From NCBI RefSeq assembly GCF_003286085.1, contig NW_020825327.1:496001-560000 (forward strand): a stretch of DNA of 64,000 bases, in the 5' to 3' direction. The notes under the pieces were generated by a model that made no database searches, was not told the DNA's origin, and saw only the letters and a program-made list of their open reading frames with translations. A program made the position numbers and the translations under genes. Of this stretch, positions 54,401-64,000 are shown piece after piece; positions within the stretch are counted from its first letter, which is position 1; each line of letters opens with the position of its first letter. This DNA is from Drosophila persimilis. Lineage: Eukaryota > Arthropoda > Insecta > Diptera > Drosophilidae.

Positions 54401-56557
54401 GAGTCAATTCCAATGAACTTGGAAACAGCATGGAACTTATTAAAAGAATCCTTGGGTCAGTTGGAGAAGATTACCATACCTCGATTTGTGCATACTGATC
54501 CCATGTCACCGATTCAAGTACATGCCTTTGCCGACGCATCCATGAGAGCTTATGGAGCCTGCGTCTATATCCGTAGAAAGACTGCAGAAGGTTTCAAGGT
54601 CTCCTTGTTGACTGCAAAGTCGAAAGTAGCGCCACTCAAGACGAAAACGCTCCCAAGGCTTGAGTTATGTGCCGCTCACCTTCTAGCAGACCTTTGTCAC
54701 CGAATCAAATCACTGCTCAAGGTTCCAATTGATAAAATGATATTCTGGTCAGATTCAGAAGTTACTCTTCATTGGATCAGATCCCACCCTTCGTCGTTGT
54801 CAACATTCGTTGCGAACCGAGTAGCGGAGATTCAAGAGTGGTCAAGTGAAGCTACGTGGCGGCATGTGCTAACAAAACAGAACCCAGCAGACATAGTTTC
54901 GAGAGGTTGTGACGTAGAGGAAATCGTGCAGTCGATCTGGTTTGGTGGACCAGAGTTCTTAAAGTTTGAAGAAGAGAGCTGGCCCAGAAATCCACACTTC
55001 GAGCTTTCCGAAGAAGAGATACAGATGGAAAGTCGGAAGAAATCGGTCGGACTGACCGTCGCGGCCAAGCCAAATTACTTAGTGGATGTAATCGAGGGAT
55101 ACTCGTCACACCTCAAACTGCTAAGAGTGTTCGTTTTCGTGATCCGCTTCATCCGAAAATGCAAAGACAAAAGTCTCAACTTTGGAAAAATTCCGTCATC
55201 CGTAGAATACGACGAGGCGTTTCTAAAAATAGTCGAAATAACACAGAAAAATGAGTCTCAAGAAGATATTGAAAGGGTTCGTAAAGGCACCAAGTTAGGC
55301 CCCAGTCTTCAGCGCTTGAATCCCTTCATCCATGAAGAGGCTGGGACATGGTGCTCTTTTTCGTTGTTGCGAGTTGGGGGGCGACTAGTTAACGCTCCTA
55401 TGTCATATAATGCCAAGTTTCCTTTGTTATTGACAAAACGCTCGCAGTTTGTGCAGACATACGTTCGCTATCTGCATCAAACGAATTTTCATGCCGGCCC
55501 ACGAGCACTCATGAGTATCCTTATGCTCAGGCGGTCTGCAGGGCGACAGTACACGACCTGTATTCGTTGCTTTAAATGCAAGCCGCTACTCCAGACCCAA
55601 ATGATGGGCAACTTACCCGCAGACCGGCTCCGTGCTCTCCGCCCATTTTCAGTATGTGGCGTTGATTTTTGTGGCCCAGTCTATACGACTCTGAAAATTC
55701 GTGGAAGGCCCCCTTATAAGTCCTACATAGCGTTATTTGTCTGTTTTGCGTCCAAGGCGGTTCATTTAGAAATTGTCTCCGATTTGACGACTAATTCCTT
55801 CTTGTTGGCATTCCAAAGGTTCGTCGGTCGTCGAGGATGTCCGCAACGCGTGAACTGCGACAACGCGACAAATTTCGTCGGAGCAAGTCGCCACTTCAGC
55901 GAACTGCGGAGGAAGATAGAGGCGGAAGCGGACGCGATACGCGAATTTGCGTCAAGAAGCGGGTGCGAGTTTGCCTTCATACCGCCTCGAGCACCGCACA
56001 TGGGCGGACTTTGGGAGGCCGGTGTGAAGTCTGCCAAGGGCCTACTCCTACGGGCAGTCGGAAGCGCTCTCCTCACCGCAGAGGAGCTGGAGACCGTGCT
56101 GGTCGGGATCGAGGCGGTACTCAACTCGCGCCCGCTAGGACCCCTAAGCCCAGACCCAAGCGACGGAGACGCGCTGACTCCCGGGCACCTGCTGACAGGC
56201 GGGCCGCTCATCGCACCCCCAGCACCCAGGACCCCAGACCAGGAGGGTCTGAGCTGCTTAAAGCGATGGCGGCTTGTCTCGTCAGCCAGGCAAATGTTCT
56301 GGCAGCGATGGTCCCGGGAGTATGTGCTGGGATTACAAATAAGATGCAAGTGGCACCAGGAGGAGCCAAACATAAAGGAAGGCGACCTCGTACTCGTCGC
56401 CGAGGACAACCTGCCCCCTCAACAGTGGCTCCTCGGAAGGGTGGTCGGAACAACCGCCGGGCAGGACGGAAGGGTCAGAGTGGTCGAGCTAAGGACGAGC
56501 AGCGGAGCCACGTTCAGGAGGCCGATACACAAATTGGCGCTTCTGCCAATGGTTTGA
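51413..56557 (+). pseudogene. pol: BEL gag-pol polyprotein with one premature stop
   Basis: ATG 51413 chosen because both copies share it; the upstream ATG at 51344 is absent from copy 1. About 1714 codons in one frame. Gag DUF1759 at 115-300; knuckles CSYCNAKGHLLTDC and CINCLQPGHSVVRC near 320-370; protease LLDSGSQTNF near 455. RT: VVFDASCKTSSQVALND, ALTADVKKMYRQVWV and DFYVDDMLTG (about 740-870). RNase H-like VHAFADASMRAYGACVY near 1040. Integrase: HQTNFHAGPRAL…CIRCFKCK zinc region and D-D-E in GVDFCGPVY, NCDNATNFVG and GGLWEAGVKSAKG (about 1350-1530). Then a DUF5641-like tail. TAG at 53936-53938 splits RT just before the YVDD block; otherwise the frame is open. All catalytic motifs are present. 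Confidence 0.9.
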
Positions 56558-56584
56558 AGCCTTCCAGGCCTTCAACGGGGCCGG

Positions 56585-56889
56585 TGTAGCGCCATTTGAA
56601 TAATAATAATTGTTATTAGCATAGTATTTCATGAAGTCTAGTGTAAGTTAGGCTAGGGCAAAGCGGGAGCGCAATAAAAGCTCGCTCTCTCGCTCTTGGC
56701 GAATTCGCCCCGCTTTGCCACCGTAGGTAAGGTAGGCATAGAAAAAATTGTTTTAATATATAAAAGAGGTCGAGAAAAATCCATGAAATCGAACGCACGC
56801 ACCCCTTTTCTTTCGTCGTATTAAAATAAAAAATTGCAGTCACCCAAGAAATTTTGGTATTGTTATTTAGAAAAACTATTCTAAAATTT
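56585..56889 (+). repeat. BEL 3' LTR, lacking its final two bases
   Basis: It starts TGTAGCGCC and matches the 5' LTR to …ctaaaattt; the expected CA is replaced by gttggttttt of segment A. TTT is shared by LTR and target, so a small microhomology deletion could explain the missing CA and the missing target duplication. Confidence 0.85.
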
Positions 56890-57639
56890 GTTGGTTTTTC
56901 GGCAAATTCTTGGCGGAATTTCCAAAAATCCGTAATCACAGGAAAAGCCGTATGTTTTATTGACGTGTAGGGTTAGTCTACATATAATCGCACAACTCGA
57001 AGCCGTTGGATAAACCTTTCTTTTCTAAGTGTTTTCCTTGACTGTTTTCACAATGTAGCATTTCTCATACCATGCGTCCGTTTTTTCAACGTTACACTGT
57101 TTATTTCTAACATTCTCGCAACATTGTGGGTTTTTTCAACATTTCTCTGTTTATTTCAAACATTGTCGCAACTTTGTCTCATCTGAAGAAGACTGAACAC
57201 CACTATCCTTGATCTGCTTCCCACTCATTTGTTAAGCACTTAACAAAGCATTGAGTTCGTGCCTAAGCTGCAAAACCTGCAAATGTGCCTCAGTTAAGGC
57301 CAGTTAAAAAGTTTTGAGCAAATTCGAAAACAAATATTTACAAAAAGGGATATAAGTCAAAAAACATCGACTGCTTAATATTAAAAATCAAGGTATCCGA
57401 AAATATAAGGAAGGCTTATCGCTATGGTCATGATTATTTTTTGTAAAAATAGCTTCTAGTCTAGTAAAAAACATGAAATATTTAAGTTGGTCAGACTCAC
57501 TTCACTAATTAAGAAACTAAGCATGCATTCAAAAAAAAAATACAAATACCACTACAATTTCTAATTACTAGATAGGTGTGTAAGGTTAAGGTGTGTGAGT
57601 AACTTAATAAGAGGAAGAGAATTAGTGGGGGAAATAATA

Positions 57640-58125
57640 TGGTAGAGGGAATTATAATCCAAGCATAAGACCCTAAACGGTTCATGCAAGGAATAATTCG
57701 ATCTACAAAGTGGAAGGAACAACGCTATAACATTTCTAGTGAGTCTAATAGGAATCGTGAAGTTTATGCGGCCTGTCTATGTCACCCCTGATCAAGTTGT
57801 GCACAAAAATCACACCAAGAATTTTCGTACGGCTAACTAAGGATGGGAGGTTTACTTATAGCAGTCTACTAGAGTAAGATGGAAGTCTCACACCCGTATC
57901 CCAGTTAAGGCCCCGCAGAGCAAAGAGTAAAGAGTTTTTCTGTACTGATTCTATACGGTCCTGGTGTACTTTGTACGAACTAGCGAGGTATAGAGATACG
58001 CCCATGGCCATATTTACCATTGTCGACATGTGTTTAGAAAACTTTAGCTTGGCGTCTAATATAACACCAATATCATCCACCAGGGTAATTATCTCAAGAG
58101 AACCACCACATAGGGCCAATTCCGG
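57640..58125 (-). pseudogene. Jockey-type LINE RT 3' fragment, copy V
   Basis: The minus-strand frame 58119-57856 reads LVDDIGVILDAKLKFSKHM… and then SSYKVHQDRIESVQKNSLLFALRGLNWD…, typical Jockey C-terminal RT sequence. The join reflects the deletion shared with copy II, which here keeps the reading frame. Confidence 0.65.
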
Positions 58126-58692
58126 AATAACGTAGGTTGCGGCATTTAGTTGTAAGCCCGGCTTAGTCAGAGAGCGGGTGGAAAAACTGCAGATCTTCTT
58201 TGACTAAGCGGACACGGCATTGAGAATGGAGACCTCAGGTCTCGGAACGTGATACACTGCTGGTAGTCCCCAGTGTCACATGGAGAATGGCGGCTACCGC
58301 CGGAAGTCTGCACTTGAACGGCCAGTTGCGGCGTGTGAGAGACAGTCGGGGTCTCGAGCTGATCGTTCAGTTCGGCAAGGCATTACGCTTAGACCGTGTA
58401 GCAGTCATCGTACATCCCTTGGACATCAGCTACCACCCTTTGGATCCGCTTCCGACATCGCCACCGAACAGGCCTCGAACTCAGCGTCCACCTTTGCCCA
58501 CAGGCTTCGGAGTTGATCTTGATGGACTTGGGAGAGCGAGCAGGTTGGAGTGCTAGCATCTGGAGCGTCGAGCTTCTGATCGAAGCGGGTCAGTCTGCTT
58601 GCAGCGAAGGCAAACTTGGACCGTGTGAAAATGGCTGCCGATTGGTCCATAGTGCTCGGAACCGTAAGAGGGACTGCCGAGGGGAGCAACAA
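58126..58692 (-). pseudogene. BEL/Pao-like gag N-terminal fragment, copy V
   Basis: Frame 58692-58426, same 88 residues as in copies I and II. Neighbouring sequence 59047-58799 is the same leader-like open stretch. Confidence 0.4.
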
Positions 58693-61022
58693 GACATCGA
58701 AAGCATATTCTCAACCCATAAAATACAAACTGTATAAACGTAACAATATTATGGAAATTGTAAAATGTGGCCGGAATGTGCAGATATAAATACTACGATC
58801 AATAAATGTTTAACCAAGAGCGAAAATTGTGGACGAACAATAATATTGAGGCACGAGGTACCAATGTATAGAGTCGGTTGCAACCGGCAGTTAAAAAAAA
58901 AATATACCCTCGAAATGCAAGGTAGGGCGTTGTTGGCGTTCCATTAAGTTTTAGCGCGGCATCGAAAACTATCCCAACAAATACAACGCAAGCAACCGGT
59001 GGAGAAGCGAAAAAACGAAAGGAATGCACTGCTTCTTCTGCTTGCATGTATGTATGTATGGCTGTAAGTGGTATTTACCTCGGCTTCGGTTAACGAACCA
59101 CCCTTTCGACGAGATTCAAACAACGGGTAAAACGGTATATAACTATGAAGGCATGAGTGAATATATATATTTATGCATATGTTCAAGTATATGCTAATTC
59201 AAAATGTATACGTAGCCATAGACATATGTACATAAATATGTGCGGGGGATTCAAGTTCAAGATTATTAAGAAATAGCTACTGGATCACTTGGGTGTAACG
59301 TGTAGGTAGCGCGCCGGTTAAAACGGTGGTGGGAGCGTAATTAACTTATCTTAAGCGTTACGCTGCGGTGAACGCCGTGTGGATTGTGGATCTTCCGAGC
59401 GCACCGCCAAACGCGCGACATCGAGTGCGCGGCAATTATCTACTGATGCCCTGAACAAAAAATATTCCGAAAATATCGACGTTCTGCCATGTTTAGCTCA
59501 GTCACTGGATCTTAAACTCATCGAAATCTTATAGCCGAAGGTCAAAGGAATTCTACCAACTGCAAATCAGTCAACCTGAACTCAATTTTGGCAAGTGGTT
59601 TAAGAATTATTAAAATTATTGGCTCAAATCGTATTGAAACGTTGGCAGGACCTTACTGACCCATGCCAGGCCGGGGTAAAGCAGCTCATACAGATTTTGA
59701 AACAAAGCAACACTATTTCAATGAACAGCAGATATCTTGGGTATTTGTGTAAAGCCATGAAAAATAGAAGATGAATGTAAATGTAACAAAATTTCATCAG
59801 GTTTCTAATTTCTTCTTAAATTTTAACATTGTAAAAGGGTATAACTTGTTCAATTTTGAATATCTGAAATTTCTCAAAAGGAGTATGTATTTTGAGTCGA
59901 AATTGTTTTTTTTCTAATTTTTTTTCTGCCATATTGAGTCAGTAAATTTTTATATGTGTGAAACGTCCAGAAGAAACCGTTTCCGACCCCATAATGTATA
60001 TATATTCTTGATCAGCATCAAAAGCCAAGTCGATAGAGCCATATCTGTCTGTCCGTCCCTATGAGCGCCTAGTGCTCAGAGACTATAAGAGCTAGAGCAA
60101 CGACAGCTTGTATCCAGACTTCTGTGACATGTCACTGTTACAGGCCCCCACAAAGGTCGAAAATCTGTGGCATCCACAATTTCAAAGATACGAGAAAACG
60201 CTGAATCGTAGAGAATGATTATATCTTCTAGACTGCAAAATCTGAACTAGATCGTATAATTATTACAGCCAAAATGATGAAAAAAAGTTCATTCTCTTCG
60301 CTCTGTCTCTCTCTTACACACAGGTTTCATGGTCGGCTTTGCCTATTGCTAAAAGTGAGTTCGTAGATCTCAGAGACTATAAAAGCTAGAGCAACCAAAT
60401 TTTTGATCCACACTCCTGTGATATCGGACCTTGACGAGCTAGTTTCAAAATTTCGCCACACCCCCTTCCGCCCCCGCAAAGGACGAAAATCTGGGGCATC
60501 CACAAATCTCAGAGACTATTAAGGCTAGAGCAACCAAATTTGGTATCCACACTCCTGTTAGATGTCAGAGCTATACTGACTTAGTATCGGGTATAAATGT
60601 AGAGTTGCGGTCACCACAGCACCTCACAACGATCCTTTCCGTTTTTTTTTTATTTTCTGAATCGAGGAATGTAGACAGAGAGTAACTCTTACTTTTAACT
60701 TTTACAATTATGGGATCACAATATTTCAAACAAAATTTAAGCTCCATGGCGAACCAAGTTTAAGCTAAGAAAAACTATTCCTAGTCAATACGGCATGAGA
60801 ACCCAATTCTTGGCCTGCTTGATCTGCCCATTCCTTACAATATACCAAAATATACCCATCATGTGTTTTGGATGGCCCCCTTTGGAATTCTGAAGCCGAA
60901 ATTACCAACCCTTCTCTGGACAGACATTCTTTGTTGTGGGGATGTGCATTTTACCGAATATTCGGTATTTTAATATTTTATTATTCTTATTAAAATGTTT
61001 ATATACTAACTGTTATTCGCAG

Positions 61023-61549
61023 AACATCAATTTGCAAAGTACCCAGCTAGCACAATAGCAGCATCGAGTATAGCCGCTTCAATGAGTGGGCTAAAATGGC
61101 ATCTACGCACAGGCCATAATCTTCCCTTTTTATTAGGTCTACTTACGGACTTAACCAGCATCGAACAAGTTTGTATAAGAAAGAGTGAAGTCCAAGGCAT
61201 TGACTAAATTTTATTTTTATATAAATAGGTTCAACTCCAAGAGTGTATGTTGCATATGGAGACCATTTTTGAAGAGCACAGTCGCAACCTACAGCCGTTT
61301 TTTGTTGACATTGAACCTCCTAACTCTGCAAAAATGTACTGCCAGAGACGTTATCAGACTCATCCAAACCAGCAATATCATCAGCAGCGCCCGCAACGTA
61401 TGAGGCAAATGCCAATACCCTCCTTAACATTTACTACTGCTGACGCCAACGCTGATCAAAATTGCTTTAAGGCTACCCTACCCTATCGGACGCAAACATT
61501 TAAGATTCTAGGGCAGGCTAAAAATGAGTTACAAGACATACAATTTTGA
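61023..61549 (+). pseudogene. Amplified host-like gene fragment, two exons, copy V (longest)
   Basis: Exon 1 61023-61168, intron 61169-61228 (60 nt, GTTTGT…ATAG), exon 2 61229-61549. Same frame as the other copies but with twelve extra codons (EEHSRNLQPFFV) after METIF, giving 154 residues plus a partial first codon. The extra stretch ends in ttttttg, and tttttg also precedes it, so the shorter copies look like a deletion between those short repeats. This copy is probably closest to the source gene. No polyadenylation signal was assigned. Confidence 0.62.
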
Positions 61550-61839
61550 GAAAAGTATTTTTTGAGCAATATACTAAATATTAGTATTTAAATATATATT
61601 AGTTTCCTCCAAGTCCTTGTAAATTAAATTACACATAAAAATACATAGAATACATATTATTTAACATTATTACCAAAAATTTGTTGATAGGTATTATGCG
61701 AATGATAATAGCGTCTGCTCATTATGTCAGAACAATTCTGAATCCTCTTGGCCACTTTTTTTTTGCTTGTTTTGGGTTCACATCCACCCATATATATATG
61801 AATACCTTTGTTGGAAGAGGAAGAGAATTAGTGGGGGGA

Positions 61840-62395
61840 AATAATATGGTAGAGGGAATTATAATCCGAGCATAAGACCCTAAACGGTTCATGCAAGGAA
61901 TAATTCGATCTACAAAGTGGAAGGAACAACGCTATAACATTTCTAGTGAGTCTAATAGGAATCGTGAAGTTTATGCGGCCTGTCTATGTCACCCCTGATC
62001 AAGTTGTGCACAAAAATCACACCAAGAATTTTCGTACGGCTAACTAAGGATGGGAGGTTTACTTATAGCAGTCTACTAGAGTAAGATGGAAGTCTCACAC
62101 CCGTATCCCAGTTAAGGCTCCACAGAGCAAAGAGTAAAGAGTTTTTCTGTACTGATTCTATACGGTCCTGGTGTACTTTGTACGAACTAGCGAGGTATAG
62201 AGAGTCTTTGTTATATATGGGTCGTCAAATTCTTTTGACCACCTCTTTATAAACCGAAGTACGCCCATGGCCATATTTACCATTGTCGACATGTGTTTAG
62301 AAAACTTTAGATTGGCGTCTAATATAACACCAATATCATCCACCAGGGTAATTTTCTCAAGAGAACCACCACATAGGGCCAATTCCGGAATAACG
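61840..62395 (-). pseudogene. Jockey-type LINE RT 3' fragment, copy VI
   Basis: Frame 62382-62158, retaining the RFIKRWSKEFDDPYITK segment like copy I. Confidence 0.55.
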
Positions 62396-62955
62396 TAGGT
62401 TGCGGCATTTAGTTGTAAGCCCGGCTTAGTCAGAGAGCGGATGGAAAAACTGCAGATCTTCTTTGACTAAGCGGACACGGCATTGAGAATGGAGACCTCA
62501 GGTCTCGGAACGTGATACACTGCTGGTAGTCCCCAGTGTCACATGGAGAATGGCGGCTACCGCCGGAAGTCTGCACTTGAACGGCCAGTTGCGGCGTGTG
62601 AGAGACAGTCGGGGTCTCGAGCTGATCGTTCAGTTCGGCAAGGCATTACGCTTAGACCGTGTAGCAGTCATCGTACATCCCTTGGACATCAGCTACCACC
62701 CTTTGGATCCGCTTCCGACATCGCCACCGAACAGGCCTCGAACTCAGCGTCCACCTTTGCCCACAGGCTTCGGAGTTGATCTTGATGGACTTGGGAGAGC
62801 GAGCAGGTTGGAGTGCTAGCAACTGGAGCGTCGAGCTTCTGATCGAAGCGGGTCAGTCTGCTTGCAGCGAAGGCAAACTTGGACCGTGTGAAAATGGCTG
62901 CGGATTGGTCCATAGTGCTCGGAACCGTAAGAGGGACTGCCGAGGGGAGCAACAA
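62396..62955 (-). pseudogene. BEL/Pao-like gag N-terminal fragment, copy VI
   Basis: Frame 62955-62689, one residue different (PVAST for PDAST). Confidence 0.4.
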
Positions 62956-63121
62956 GACATCGAAAGCATATTCTCAACCCATAAAATACGAACTGTATAA
63001 ACGTAACAATATTATGGAAATTGTAAAATGTGGCCGGAATGTGCAGATATAAATACTACGATCAATAAATGTTTAACCAAGAGCGAAAATTGTGGACGAA
63101 CAATAATATTGATATATATAT

Positions 63122-63837
63122 AGTTAAATATGCGACACTGCAGTTTACGTTTTAAAAAAGATTTTATTCTTTCACTTAAACTTAGTGCACATTGATTAGT
63201 TATTTCCCCGACGATGACTGATGTCCGATGTCTTGAATGGAATTAACTTTTGTTGAATTCTCCGACGGTGTCGCGATTGACGTTTGTCTTGAAGAGAACT
63301 CATCTGCCTTCTTAAATGTAGACTATTTATATCATGATGCTCGGCTTGTGATTCGGATTTGGATTCGGAGGCGTTGGCTTCGACCTCGGCTTCGGAGATG
63401 GAGTACGTGACTCGATCGATATGTGGGAAAGGCGGCTTTTGATGAAAGGCTTCCGCTGCGTATGATCGGTGTTGCATTACTTTGGGGTGGCTGAGAATAG
63501 GGCCTCTGATTGGTCAGCTACGATGGCGTGGTTCTTGAGAATCGATTAGTAAGTGATCTCTGAAGAGTGGCGTGATTCTAGTGCGGCTGGATTTTAGTGC
63601 GGCTGGATTCTAGTGCGGCATCTATTTTTTTATGTTCCACTTCTAGCTTAGGGTGTTTGTTTACATTGCCTGCAATCGGCTACGCGTGGTCCATTTCGAG
63701 CGTGAGATTGTTTATGGGATTCCGAAGCTGAGAGTGTCGGATTGTTTATAGTAGTGTCGGATTGTTTATAGTATTGTGGGTGCAGGGTAATAGACATAGA
63801 CAAGGGTATGCGGAGCATGGACTATAGATATGTCACT
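63122..63837 (-). repeat. Errantivirus 3' LTR
   Basis: On the element's strand it runs AGTGACATATC to ATTTAACT, the AGT…ACT ends usual for gypsy-group elements. It contains a TATA-like tataaatag at about 63322-63331, a polyadenylation-like aataaaat near 63163, and direct repeats (gtgcggctggatt three times near 63580-63615; gtgtcggattgtttatagta twice near 63735-63771). Confidence 0.7.
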
Positions 63838-63847
63838 CCCCCATTGT
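63838..63847 (-). promoter_or_regulatory. Polypurine tract of the errantivirus
   Basis: aatgggggag on the minus strand directly before the LTR; it defines the 3' LTR and the element's strand. Confidence 0.7.
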
Positions 63848-63864
63848 TAGATTTAAGCCTGTCC

Positions 63865-64000
63865 TCAGGCGATTATCCTTGGATATAGTTCAGGTGCGTC
63901 TAAAACTGTGCCTGCTGGGGATTCTTCGTCTTCGTCTAAGGATGTTTCTATGTGCGGGTCGGTTTTAGGCTTATTGCTTTTACTTAGACTAAACAATTTG
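63865..64000 (-). CDS. C-terminal end of an errantivirus ORF (probably env tail), partial
   Basis: 45 codons from the window edge to TGA at 63867-63865, ending …EDEESPAGTVLDAPELYPRIIA. The stretch is acidic and hydrophilic with a tyrosine near the end, compatible with a cytoplasmic tail of env, which is the last gene in this group. Only the position supports env; it could be another ORF. Confidence 0.45.
   Translation of the reverse strand, partial: KLFSLSKSNKPKTDPHIETSLDEDEESPAGTVLDAPELYPRIIA

Larger units (their letters stand above)
50008..56889 (+). mobile_element. BEL/Pao LTR retrotransposon, full length
   Basis: Two 307/305-bp LTRs flank a leader and one long gag-pol ORF on the plus strand. 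Family marks: DUF1759 gag, DSG-type protease, RT with YVDD, A17-type/RNase H region, integrase and a DUF5641-like C-terminus. The 3' LTR lacks its last two bases and passes straight into segment A at tttgttgg. No target duplication is seen (left flank aatac, right flank ttgttgg, with 'ct' of the target lost). A single in-frame TAG interrupts pol. Confidence 0.9.
56890..61675. repeat. 5.4-kb tandem unit, copy V (A right part, B-F)
   Basis: B 56990-57610, C 57640-58125, D 58126-59460, E 59460-59880, F 59880-61660. It is the only copy with E running uninterrupted into F (ttctcaaaaggagtatgtattttgag at 59870), proving where LOA inserted in copy II. Compared with copy II, E lacks about 40 bp near 59695 and F lacks 'ctagtactcgaagag…gtggatg' near 59955. 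A-T-rich stretches 56890-57640 and 59190-61020 hold no gene that I can support. Confidence 0.8.
61676..63112. repeat. 5.4-kb tandem unit, copy VI (fragments of A, C, D)
   Basis: The array continues with an internal piece of A (61676-61815) joined directly to the end of B/start of C (agaggaagagaattagtg), then C 61840-62395 and D 62396-63112. G, the left of A, and B are deleted. D stops at aatattga, where a TA repeat and the next element begin. Confidence 0.75.
63113..64000 (-). mobile_element. Errantivirus (17.6/297-like) 3' end, continues beyond the window
   Basis: On the minus strand: end of an ORF, polypurine tract, then a 716-bp LTR with errantivirus termini. A short TA repeat (63113-63121) separates it from segment D and may be its target, since this group prefers TA-rich sites. 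The 5' part and other LTR lie outside the window. Confidence 0.7.

Noticed and set aside
63196-63477. 93-residue minus-strand ORF
   Set aside because: Lies wholly inside the errantivirus LTR downstream of its TATA-like box; no domain.

Overview
This window looks like repeat-dense heterochromatin from a Drosophila-type fly. The evidence is a gypsy element with a Su(Hw)-type insulator, a LOA-like non-LTR element, Osvaldo/Ulysses-like and BEL LTR elements, INE-1-like sequence, and a split gene fragment with exactly 60-nt introns. No complete single-copy host gene is visible, and I could not settle the species from the sequence alone.

The underlying framework is a tandem unit of about 5.4 kb, here labelled A-B-C-D-E-F-G, seen in several complete or broken copies (12413-14940, 21513-31960, 42850-43314, 47584-50007, 56890-61675, 61676-63112). 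Segment C carries the 3' end of a Jockey-type reverse transcriptase (minus strand). D carries the start of a BEL-like gag (minus strand). F carries INE-1/Helitron-like sequence plus two exons of an unidentified host-like gene. The boundaries come from comparing copies by eye.

Nested insertions, left to right: (1) 503-12408, a minus-strand Osvaldo-like LTR element with 4-bp target duplication CTGT. It has an intact gag-protease, a pol with several breaks, and a third ORF behind its own splice acceptor. (2) 14941-21512, a plus-strand gypsy element with 5' LTR, insulator, gag and pol, and a broken env; its 3' end is missing. (3) 25031-29999, a minus-strand LOA-like LINE with 13-bp target duplication and nonsense codons in ORF2. 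(4) 31961-42845, a minus-strand Ulysses-like LTR element with 4-bp target duplication GGAG, nearly identical 2.4-kb LTRs, and intact gag and pol linked by a -1 slippery site; its gag starts with a RING-like cysteine domain. (5) BEL elements at 43315-46622 (truncated) and 50008-56889 (full length, one nonsense codon). (6) 63122-64000, the 3' end of an errantivirus running off the right edge on the minus strand.

The second BEL, with the F-G-A segments and the LOA 5' end before it, is a head-to-tail duplication of about 6.7 kb whose junction lies at 46622-46629. A likely order of events is: array formation; LOA and BEL insertion; the 6.7-kb duplication; then Ulysses-like insertion into one copy. 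The Osvaldo-like and gypsy insertions are placed independently. The most unusual material is the amplified spliced-gene fragment, the third ORF of the Osvaldo-like element, and the RING-like gag.
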